5,325 nt of DNA from an uncultured Bacteroidales bacterium (lineage in GTDB: Bacteria; Bacteroidota; Bacteroidia; Bacteroidales; Marinilabiliaceae). The notes beneath the pieces are model-generated. The model was not told the DNA's origin. It saw only the letters and a list, made by a program, of their open reading frames with translations, and searched no databases. The position numbers and the translations under genes were made by a program. Below, piece after piece: positions 1-5,325 of the stretch (positions are counted from its first letter, which is position 1; every line of letters starts with the position of its first letter). The stretch covers positions 1-5,325 of the forward strand of contig CAKUYZ010000111.1 of NCBI GenBank assembly GCA_934717675.1. Direction: 5' to 3'.

Positions 1-709
1 CATCGAGAGTGGCTCCATTTTCGAATGCTACGGCAATGTCTCGTTTCAAGTCTAACCCAACAATCTCAAGGCCAGCCTTTACGTGGCGGTTGCTCAAATC
101 GAAAATGTTAGATATTGCGTTAAATGACACACCCAATGGGTCTTTTACTATTGCGGCATTTAGAAACAGGTCATCACCAGAGATTCTCTTTCCCCTTACG
201 TCCCTTGTCCCTTCTCCAAAATTTTTTGCGAAAGAAGAAGTCAAGGATGTTGAATTATTACCACTGTATATTATAATCTGCTCAAATGCCTTGTTTCGCC
301 TCGTTCCTTCTTCAAGGTCGTCATCGGCAAAGAATAGTTGCTTGATTCTCTTGGCGTTCAAGAGTTTGCCATTGAGCAACTTTGATGCCTCGGATCCTTC
401 CGCTGTTATTGGCAGTATGGCTGTCTTGCCGAAATAGGCAACGTTGTGCGCGGCCTCGGCACTAGGGGAGTGGCCAGTGAAGAATGTCACGGTAAGATCT
501 GCGCCACTTTGTGAGGCTGAACCATTAGCCACTTTGAACTCAACCGCGGGCTTTGTCTTTGAGTATTCCTCAAGCCACCGGTCTATCAACGGGCGCGCAA
601 AGCGTGGACTTCTGATGGTGCGGACGTCGCTTGCTTTGTCATGCTCTGTCTGTGCGGCTGCGTTTCCCAAGGTCAGGATGGCAGCGATTGCGAGTGCTAG
701 TTTTTTCAT
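1..709 (-). CDS. Exported periplasmic-binding-protein-like (PstS-type) protein, 3' end cut by window edge
   Basis: Reading the minus strand from the ATG at 709 gives 236 codons without a stop, running off the left edge, so the C-terminus is missing. Residues 1-20 form a clear signal peptide (MKK, then a hydrophobic run LALAIAAILTLG, ending NAAAQ), with cleavage probably next to Q20, so the product should be periplasmic. The mature part begins with a segment of the type RSPRFARPLIDRWLEEYSK (residues 33-51) followed by KPAVEFKV, then a region around FGKTAILPIT (93-102) and LNAKRIKQLFF (117-127). This order (choose a site, align against a helix binding 'kW..eY', then 'a.lPit', then 'lt...lk.lFf') resembles the PBP-like substrate-binding proteins related to phosphate-binding PstS that are common in Bacteroidota; that match is from memory. 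The ligand is unknown. It has its own promoter and lies beyond a terminator, so it is probably not part of the sulfur operon. The coding region is sure; the family is likely; the substrate is a guess not made. Confidence 0.8.
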   Translation of the reverse strand, partial: MKKLALAIAAILTLGNAAAQTEHDKASDVRTIRSPRFARPLIDRWLEEYSKTKPAVEFKVANGSASQSGADLTVTFFTGHSPSAEAAHNVAYFGKTAILPITAEGSEASKLLNGKLLNAKRIKQLFFADDDLEEGTRRNKAFEQIIIYSGNNSTSLTSSFAKNFGEGTRDVRGKRISGDDLFLNAAIVKDPLGVSFNAISNIFDLSNRHVKAGLEIVGLDLKRDIAVAFENGATLD

Positions 710-755
710 GGCCGTAAAGTCTTTCTTAAGCTGTTGTTTCTCTTATCTTGCATCG

Positions 756-786
756 CAAAGGTAACGTGGCTGAATTGCCTATCAAA
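756..786 (-). promoter_or_regulatory. Bacteroidota-type promoter for the PBP-like gene
   Basis: On the minus strand a TTTG (-33 type box, + strand CAAA at 783-786) is followed after exactly 19 nt by TACCTTTG (+ strand 756-763), which matches the TAnnTTTG -7 box used by the primary sigma factor of Bacteroidota. The start codon at 709 lies about 47 nt from the -7 box, leaving a leader of roughly 40 nt without a Shine-Dalgarno-like sequence. Both boxes and their spacing fit the consensus; activity is inferred. Confidence 0.72.
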
Positions 787-811
787 TACCATATTTAAGG
801 CATATTTGCCT

Positions 812-823
812 ACCATTAATGGT
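812..823. repeat. 12-bp perfect palindrome upstream of the promoter, possible operator
   Basis: ACCATTAATGGT is a perfect palindrome. It lies about 26 nt upstream of the -33 box of the PBP-like gene and 17 nt past the operon terminator stem. The position would suit a regulator-binding site. Short AT-rich palindromes also arise by chance, so the regulatory role is only a possibility. Confidence 0.25.
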
Positions 824-828
824 GCGTG

Positions 829-873
829 CCATAATAAGAAACTCCAGTAATGAGTTTCCTCATTACTGGAGTT
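829..873 (-). terminator. Intrinsic terminator of the encapsulin/sulfur operon
   Basis: Bases 840-854 and 859-873 are perfect 15-nt inverted repeats (AACTCCAGTAATGAG and its complement) around a 4-nt loop that reads GAAA on the minus strand, a stable GNRA tetraloop. On the minus strand the stem ends in GTT and runs into TCTTATTAT, a U-rich though interrupted tail. The plus-strand side after 873 is not T-rich, so the direction is minus. It lies 50 nt after the JAMM gene stop, the right place to end the operon. Confidence 0.78.
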
Positions 874-922
874 ATGGATTAGGCGGATTTCTGCCTCGGG
901 CTGCGCGCTGGCGGCATTTATG

Positions 923-1321
923 TCATATGTGCTTTTCTGTATCAACCACTTGCCCCTTGATTATTTTGAAAGAGTTGAGGTGGACGCCCTCAAATAGCGA
1001 GAGTATTGCATAACGTATGGTTGGGTCGTTTGCCAAGCGGAGGTCTTCTTCTGACGGGCGCGAAGGTGAGGCCGGATGGCTGTGCCAGTTCGCAAGAATT
1101 CGAAGTCCTTTGGATCTGGCATACTTCAGGGCCTCGAACTGTGCCTTTGGGGCGAAAGAGAAGTGATCAGCCGAATGATCTTGATTTTCCATCCAATAAT
1201 TCTCCGTCACCACATCCCCATCTTCCGTACTCTTGCCAAGAAGGTACCCGCACGTCTCTATTGGCGCGTCTTGGCGGGCTTGGGCTATGAGTTCTTCAAT
1301 CACATCGTGCGGAATTTTCAT
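923..1321 (-). CDS. JAMM/MPN+ zinc metalloprotease (M67 family), probable sulfur-carrier processing protease
   Basis: The 132-residue product is a stand-alone JAMM domain of the usual bacterial length. The full zinc-site signature is visible: Glu22 in ETCGYLLG, then His80 and His82 in NWHSHP, with Ser90 and Asp93 in the HxHx7SxxD pattern (PSRPSEED). The enzyme should therefore be catalytically active and cytoplasmic; no signal peptide is seen. Bacterial members next to ThiS-like carriers either remove extra residues after the diglycine (QbsD acting on QbsE, HcyD on HcyS) or release cysteine from a carrier adduct (Mec+ on CysO-Cys). Here the neighbouring carrier has a CPL tail after its glycines, so tail removal is the most direct role. 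The gene overlaps the E1-like gene by 4 nt (ATGA at 1318-1321), so translation is probably coupled. It is the last gene before the terminator. Family and active site are sure; the substrate is inferred from context. Confidence 0.95.
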   Translation of the reverse strand: MKIPHDVIEELIAQARQDAPIETCGYLLGKSTEDGDVVTENYWMENQDHSADHFSFAPKAQFEALKYARSKGLRILANWHSHPASPSRPSEEDLRLANDPTIRYAILSLFEGVHLNSFKIIKGQVVDTEKHI

Positions 1322-2133
1322 CTCTTGGCACTCTTTAGGTCGCAGGCCGCCTGCTCGTAATCAACTAGATGGTCTATGGTCGGATTGCTGCCGCAAATAG
1401 GGCACTTCTCACTTCTCTTAACTTTAAAAGTGTTGAAACTCATTGTTTTAGCATCGAATGTGAGAAGGCGGTTTGTCAGTAACTCCCCAACACCTGTAAA
1501 ATATTTCAGCACCTCGGCCGCTTGTATGGAGCCCAGCATCCCTGCTATCGCCCCAAGGACACCGGCTTGGCTGCATGTTGGAACCGCGCCAGCTGGAGGC
1601 GGCTCTTTAAACATGCAGCGGTAGCAAGCTGTGCCAGGCAGATGGGTGAACGTCTGCCCGCAAAACCGCAAAATGCCACCATGAGAGAACGGTTTATCGG
1701 CCATTACGCAAGCATCGTTGATGAGGAACTTGACGGGGAAATTATCAGTCCCGTCAACCACAAAATCATATTCCTTGATTATGTCCAAGGCGTTAGACGA
1801 GTCTAGGAACTCGTAATACGTGTTCACCTTGACATCGGGATTTATGGCCTCAACCTTTTCCTTTGCGCTCTTGACCTTTGGAATCCCGACATCTTTTGTG
1901 AAGTGGATGACCTGACGCTGCAAATTAGACAAATCCACTATGTCGGCATCAATAATGCCGATGGTCCCAATTCCGGCCGCTGCCAGATATAGCAGCACGG
2001 GGGCGCCAAGCCCGCCTGCGCCTACCACCAAGACGCGTGCGCCCATTATCTTCTCCTGGCCTTCAACGCCCACATCTTGTAGCAAGATGTGTCGAGAATA
2101 GCGCAAGACTTGCTCTTCTGATAAGTCTATCAT
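1318..2133 (-). CDS. ThiF/MoeB/HesA-family E1-like adenylyltransferase
   Basis: The 271-residue protein adenylates the C-terminal glycine of a ubiquitin-like sulfur carrier, using ATP, before sulfur transfer. Visible landmarks in order: RYSRHILLQDVG (11-22); Rossmann nucleotide loop GAGGLG (38-43); IDADIVDLSNLQRQ (61-74) holding the acidic and Arg residues of the ATP site; DGTDNF (127-132) with LIND (137-140); zinc pair C170xxC173; TCSQAGVLG with Cys187 at the position of the sulfur-carrying or thioester Cys of ThiF and MOCS3/Uba4; and zinc pair C244xxC247 in CPICGSNP. The end, DYEQAAC (258-264), resembles the linker that leads to a rhodanese domain in longer MoeB-type relatives, but the protein stops 7 residues later, so it has no rhodanese of its own. 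It starts 17 nt after the carrier gene and overlaps the protease gene by 4 nt. The natural partner is the adjacent carrier. Not a thiamine or molybdopterin gene by context: no thiG, thiH or moaE partner is present. Confidence 0.95.
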   Translation of the reverse strand: MIDLSEEQVLRYSRHILLQDVGVEGQEKIMGARVLVVGAGGLGAPVLLYLAAAGIGTIGIIDADIVDLSNLQRQVIHFTKDVGIPKVKSAKEKVEAINPDVKVNTYYEFLDSSNALDIIKEYDFVVDGTDNFPVKFLINDACVMADKPFSHGGILRFCGQTFTHLPGTACYRCMFKEPPPAGAVPTCSQAGVLGAIAGMLGSIQAAEVLKYFTGVGELLTNRLLTFDAKTMSFNTFKVKRSEKCPICGSNPTIDHLVDYEQAACDLKSAKR

Positions 2134-2150
2134 AACGACCTGCTTATTTT

Positions 2151-2366
2151 TTAGAGGGGGCAGCCACCACCCATAAAATATAAGAAATCAACACTGTCGC
2201 CATCTTTAAGGCTTGTCGTGTCCCACTCAGTCCGATCTAGGAAATCGCCGTTGTACTGCACGGACACCATATCGGGTTGCTCAACGCCTTCTTGCCTAAT
2301 GAGCTCGGTGAGGCTGATTCCCGCCTGTACGTTTTTAGCCTCTCCATTTATTGTTACGTTTGCCAT
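2151..2366 (-). CDS. ThiS/MoaD-like sulfur carrier protein, pro-form with GGG-CPL tail
   Basis: The 71-residue product has the beta-grasp carrier pattern: a VTINGEAKNV start, LTELIRQEGV helix (19-28), VSVQYNGDFL (34-43), EW..TSLKDGDSVDFL (47-62). ThiS and MoaD end directly at a GG that becomes a thiocarboxylate. Aligned by the last beta strand (VDFLYFMGGG against VAFFPPVAGG of E. coli MoaD), the functional end falls at Gly68, leaving Cys69-Pro70-Leu71 beyond it. Such tails are known on carriers processed by JAMM proteases (QbsE of thioquinolobactin synthesis, HcyS of Wolinella methionine synthesis), and a JAMM gene lies two genes downstream. The start is 3 nt after the desulfurase stop with no Shine-Dalgarno, so it probably depends on translation from upstream. 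Its final acceptor is unknown: cysteine, homocysteine, a cofactor or a natural product are all possible. Confidence 0.93.
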   Translation of the reverse strand: MANVTINGEAKNVQAGISLTELIRQEGVEQPDMVSVQYNGDFLDRTEWDTTSLKDGDSVDFLYFMGGGCPL

Positions 2367-2369
2367 AAT

Positions 2370-3899
2370 CTAATGTTTTTCAATGATCTCTTTTACTGCA
2401 ATCACTAGTTGGTCCACGTCGTCTCTTGTGTTGTAAATGGCGAACGTGGGGCGCACGCTCATTTCATACCCCAGCGCGCGTAGGGCAGGCTGTGCGCAAT
2501 GGTGTCCGGCGCGCACTGCTATTCCTCTCTTGTCTAGCAGTGTGCCGACTTCGGGAACTGGTATTCCGTCCACCACGAAACTGACCACGGACACTCGTCT
2601 TCTCGGATTCCCTAAGACCGTGACTCCAGGAATTGCGGCCAATTGCTCCCTGGCATATTCCGTGAGTTCATGCTCATGCCGCTCTATATTCCGCAAGCCT
2701 ATGCGGCTGACGTAATCCAATGCCGCGCCAAGACCTATGGCGTCGGCCACATTGGGTGTGCCGGCCTCAAAGCGCGCAGGTGGCTCGTTATAGATGGTAC
2801 GCTCTATCGTCACGTCTTTAATCATATTGCCGCCGCCCTGCCAAGGCTGCATCTTTGCCAACAGATCACGCCGCCCATATACCGCGCCAATTCCGTTAGG
2901 CCCGTATATCTTGTGGCCGCTGAATACGTAGAAGTCGGCTCCTAGTTGTTGCACATCCACCGAAGTGTGGGCTATGGACTGCGCGCCATCTATCAGCACC
3001 GGGATATTGTGCGAGTGGGCTATGGATATGATTCGCTGCACATCGTTGATTGTGCCGAACGTGTTATTCACGTGCCCAACGCTGACAAAACGCGTGTGTG
3101 ATGAGATAATACGCTCAAACTCAGACAAGACGAGATCCCCATTTTTGTCGGTCGGTATGGCCCTCAACGTCGCCCCGCGCTCTTGACAGACGCGTTGCCA
3201 AGGCACGATGTTGGCATGATGGTCTAGCTCCGATACGATAACCTCGTCACCAGGCGTGAGGAATTGCCTTCCATAGCTTTGGGCCACGAGGTTAATTCCT
3301 TCTGTCGTGCCTCGGACAAATATTATCTCCTCGCTAGATGATGCGTTGATAAACCTGCGGACCTTTTCCCGCGCCTCTTCATAGGCATCGGTCGCGCGCG
3401 CGGCAAGCGTGTGCGCTCCTCTGTGTATGTTGCTGTTGTAATGGCGATAATAGTCAGTTATCTTGTCAATCACAGAGTTAGGCTTCTGTGTCGTCGCTCC
3501 ATTATCCAGCCATACGAGGGCTCGCCCATTTACTTTTTGGTTTAAGACAGGAAAATCTTTCTTGATTCGTTCGGGCGAGATGGTGTCAGTCTCTTCATAG
3601 TTTAGCTCCCTCAACTTTTGACTTTCGGGAATACCTATACCAAAACCATCCTCTTGTGGCATAGTCTTCCGCTCAGATGCGTCGTCACCAATGTAGGGGA
3701 GCGAGCCTAAGCCCATTCCGTCCTCCATCAGTTGCTTGAAACCCTCTTTAAGCCCATCAAGGTTTAACTCTTCGTCTGGCAATATGCTTCGCCTTGCCTC
3801 TCGGAGTTCCTCAGGGCAGTGTTTTTGGGCAAGCTCTTTGAGCAGGTTCAGAGTGCCGTCATCATGGCCGTAGCCGTCTATATGCCGTGTCTCATACAT
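2370..3899 (-). CDS. SufS-type (class II) cysteine desulfurase with N-terminal cargo-loading extension
   Basis: This PLP enzyme converts L-cysteine to alanine and an enzyme-bound persulfide. The catalytic domain starts near residue 108 (ISPERIKKDFPVLN) and covers about 400 residues, the normal SufS length. Visible active-site elements are DHHAN (226-230) with the PLP-stacking His, Asp304 and Gln307 in LIDGAQS, the Schiff-base Lys330 in SGHKIYGPNGIG, FEAGTPN (377-383), and the sulfur-accepting Cys468 in RAGHHCAQP. Residues 1-107 are not part of SufS: a helical section (about 15-58) is followed by a glycine-rich, probably unfolded linker that holds two similar motifs, DGMGLGSLP (60-68) and DGFGIGIP (84-91). 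An N-terminal extension of this kind is what family 2 encapsulin cargo desulfurases use to enter the shell. The gene begins 1 nt after the shell-protein stop codon, with only an AT-rich stretch and no Shine-Dalgarno in front, so coupled translation is likely. Enzyme assignment is sure; cargo role is strongly supported by architecture and position. Confidence 0.96.
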   Translation of the reverse strand: MYETRHIDGYGHDDGTLNLLKELAQKHCPEELREARRSILPDEELNLDGLKEGFKQLMEDGMGLGSLPYIGDDASERKTMPQEDGFGIGIPESQKLRELNYEETDTISPERIKKDFPVLNQKVNGRALVWLDNGATTQKPNSVIDKITDYYRHYNSNIHRGAHTLAARATDAYEEAREKVRRFINASSSEEIIFVRGTTEGINLVAQSYGRQFLTPGDEVIVSELDHHANIVPWQRVCQERGATLRAIPTDKNGDLVLSEFERIISSHTRFVSVGHVNNTFGTINDVQRIISIAHSHNIPVLIDGAQSIAHTSVDVQQLGADFYVFSGHKIYGPNGIGAVYGRRDLLAKMQPWQGGGNMIKDVTIERTIYNEPPARFEAGTPNVADAIGLGAALDYVSRIGLRNIERHEHELTEYAREQLAAIPGVTVLGNPRRRVSVVSFVVDGIPVPEVGTLLDKRGIAVRAGHHCAQPALRALGYEMSVRPTFAIYNTRDDVDQLVIAVKEIIEKH

Positions 3900-3900
3900 A

Positions 3901-5325
3901 CTATTTTTCTATTTTATTCCGGTGCTGATAGTCATGATAGTATCCCACCTCGACGTTTTCCAGCACAGCTATGGCGTCGTCCGTCAGGGCTGCGAGTGAG
4001 AAGTATTTGGTGAGCAGGTAGGACGCTACGCCGAACTTGTCCAGCCCCATCAATCTGGCAGAGAGGCTAGGGGCGATCTCACCTGGGATGCCACTCTGGT
4101 GCAGGCCAATCACACCTTGGTTCTTCTCTCCTATGCGAACCAGGATTATTTTGGTAGTCCCGACACCGCGCCCCGTCAAATATTGCCCCTCTACCTCCAC
4201 TTTGTCACTTGGAATGATCGGGACTCCACGCCACAAGATGACTTTGGTGCCAAACAGGTCGGTTGTCGACGGAGGCACTCCCCGCCAGGTGCATTCACGC
4301 TCAAACGCCGCAATGGCTCGCGGGTGCGCCACAAAAAAGGCAGGCTCTTTCCAGACGAGCGACAGCAGTTCGTCAAGGTCGTCTGGCGTCGGAGAACCAT
4401 AGCGCGTCGAGATTCGATATGCGGGATTCGCCGCTGCCAGCAACCCAAACTTCTTGTTATTGATAAGTTCCCACTCCTGACGCTCTTTAATGCTCTCAAT
4501 TGACAGGCGCAGTTGTTCCTCCAGTTGGTTGTAGGGGTTGTTGTAAAGGTCGCTCACCCTGGTGTGAACCCTCACGACGGTCTGCAATGTGTTGAGGGAG
4601 TATTCGGTGGGGTTCTCTTCATAGTCGATGTAAGTCTCCGGAATGACGTTGTCCTCCTCATGACCAGAAACCAGGTCTATGTGCTTCTCCCCATGGTCGT
4701 TGACCGTGGCTTTAAGCCGCAACTGCTTGTCTACCGCTTTGGTAAATGTCTCGCGGAAGTCGGGGACGTCTTTGATAAACTTCTCCAATTCAGACAGTTT
4801 AAGGCCCAAGAATACGGTGGGAGTTATGGCTCGGACTGATACCGTCGATGCTGCGTCGTCAAGCAAGTCTGTCTCTCCGAAATACTCGCCATCACCAAGC
4901 AGCGCAATGCGCAGATCTTCTCCGTGAGGCCCTTTGCTTATGACTTCGGCCTGACCGTTGGCCACAATGAAGAACTTTTGCTTGTCCTTCCCCTCTTCGA
5001 CAAACAGCTTGCCAATGCCAACCTCGTTGGTTTCAAATGATCTGGCGAGGCGATTCACAATCTCGTCATCAAATTCAGAGAAGAGCGGTATGGCCTTGAG
5101 GTTCTCTGCCGTGAATGACGGCACGCCATTGAGGTACTGTATGGGCAGGCGCTCGCTCTTGCGCAGCTCCACCTTTGTACGGTTTACGCGGAATGTTCCG
5201 CCGCTCACCTGGACCCACGGCAAAAGTTTGAGCAGTAGCCTAGGGGTGATGCTGCCCATTTGCGGGGCAGTCTTTGTTGTCGTGGCCAGTTTTCTGGCCG
5301 TAGCAGTCGTTATGCTGCGTTGGAG
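3901..5325 (-). CDS. Family 2B encapsulin shell protein with inserted cNMP-binding-like domain, 5' end cut by window edge
   Basis: The product self-assembles into an HK97-fold protein nanocompartment. An ATG at 5259 would give 452 residues, but the 22 codons before it (5260-5325) are open in the same frame and read ATARKLATTTKTAPQM, which matches the N-terminal arm of family 2B shells as I recall it; the true start is therefore beyond the window and 474 residues are visible. Numbering from Met-5259: N-arm and first shell strand LPWVQVSGGTFRVNR (13-27); a cyclic-nucleotide-binding-like beta-roll insert (about 50-185, with YFGETDLL at 126-133); then the main shell domain with LQTVVRVHTRVSDLYNNPYN (225-244), RLSIESIKERQEWELINN (251-268), AHPRAIAAF (311-319) and the C-terminal GLHQSGIPGEI region (385-395). 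The insert defines the 2B class; 2A shells such as SrpI lack it. No signal peptide or membrane segment is seen. It leads the operon, 1 nt before its probable cargo. Family assignment is strong; whether the insert binds a nucleotide is open. Confidence 0.94.
   Translation of the reverse strand, partial: LQRSITTATARKLATTTKTAPQMGSITPRLLLKLLPWVQVSGGTFRVNRTKVELRKSERLPIQYLNGVPSFTAENLKAIPLFSEFDDEIVNRLARSFETNEVGIGKLFVEEGKDKQKFFIVANGQAEVISKGPHGEDLRIALLGDGEYFGETDLLDDAASTVSVRAITPTVFLGLKLSELEKFIKDVPDFRETFTKAVDKQLRLKATVNDHGEKHIDLVSGHEEDNVIPETYIDYEENPTEYSLNTLQTVVRVHTRVSDLYNNPYNQLEEQLRLSIESIKERQEWELINNKKFGLLAAANPAYRISTRYGSPTPDDLDELLSLVWKEPAFFVAHPRAIAAFERECTWRGVPPSTTDLFGTKVILWRGVPIIPSDKVEVEGQYLTGRGVGTTKIILVRIGEKNQGVIGLHQSGIPGEIAPSLSARLMGLDKFGVASYLLTKYFSLAALTDDAIAVLENVEVGYYHDYQHRNKIEK

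Noticed and set aside
9..764. Two plus-strand open frames (9-437 and 444-764)
   Set aside because: They lie antisense to the minus-strand gene at 1-709, which has a signal peptide, a consensus promoter and coherent protein sequence. The plus-strand products look like no known family.
706..945. 79-residue minus-strand open frame between the JAMM gene and the left-hand gene
   Set aside because: It spans the terminator hairpin and the promoter of the next gene, and its sequence has no recognisable domain.
1318..2366. Thiamine (ThiS-ThiF) or molybdopterin (MoaD-MoeB) biosynthesis genes
   Set aside because: No thiG, thiH, thiC, moaE or moaA partner is present, and the carrier has a CPL tail plus a JAMM gene, which those pathways do not normally need.
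2370..3899. Ordinary housekeeping SufS of the SUF iron-sulfur cluster system
   Set aside because: No sufB, sufC, sufD or sufU/E gene is adjacent and the roughly 107-residue N-terminal extension is foreign to SUF enzymes; the shell gene next to it explains the extension better.
4037..4927. Several overlapping open frames on both strands inside the encapsulin gene
   Set aside because: All are shadows of the shell-protein frame, which shows family 2B landmarks throughout.
1..5325. Insertion sequences, CRISPR arrays, tRNA or rRNA genes
   Set aside because: No transposase frame, terminal inverted repeats, spaced direct repeats or RNA-gene signatures were seen; the only strong inverted repeat is the terminator at 840-873.

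Overview
The window holds most of one compact operon on the minus strand, plus the 5' part of a second, unrelated minus-strand gene at the left edge. Several signs point to Bacteroidota. The left-hand gene is preceded by a TTTG / 19 nt / TAnnTTTG promoter, the form typical of that phylum. Most start codons lack a convincing Shine-Dalgarno sequence. The left-hand gene encodes a secreted protein with the 'AAAQ' type of signal-peptide end common there. Genus cannot be told from the window.

Layout, in transcription order (right to left): (1) a family 2B encapsulin shell protein with a cyclic-nucleotide-binding-like domain inserted in the HK97-type fold, its 5' end cut by the window edge (3901-5325); (2) a SufS-type (class II) cysteine desulfurase with a roughly 108-residue low-complexity N-terminal extension, the expected shape of an encapsulin cargo (2370-3899); (3) a 71-residue ThiS/MoaD-like sulfur carrier ending GGG-CPL rather than GG (2151-2366); (4) a ThiF/MoeB/HesA-type E1-like adenylyltransferase without a rhodanese domain (1318-2133); (5) a JAMM/MPN+ zinc metalloprotease (923-1321). 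Gaps are 1, 3, 17 and -4 nt, so this is almost certainly one transcript, closed by a hairpin terminator at 829-873. The region 710-922 holds that terminator and the promoter of the left-hand gene; no gene is seen there. The left-hand gene (1-709, truncated) encodes an exported periplasmic-binding-protein-like protein, probably a separate unit.

How the genes may work together (inference from known families): the desulfurase takes sulfur from cysteine as a persulfide, probably inside the encapsulin shell. The JAMM protease trims the three-residue CPL tail from the carrier to expose its glycine terminus. The E1-like enzyme adenylates that terminus, and sulfur is added to make a protein thiocarboxylate. 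Each half is known separately: encapsulin plus cysteine desulfurase (the SrpI type), and carrier/E1/JAMM relays such as QbsE/QbsD, CysO/Mec+ and HcyS/HcyF/HcyD. The union of both in one five-gene operon looks like a little-described encapsulated sulfur-relay system. The final sulfur acceptor is not in the window.
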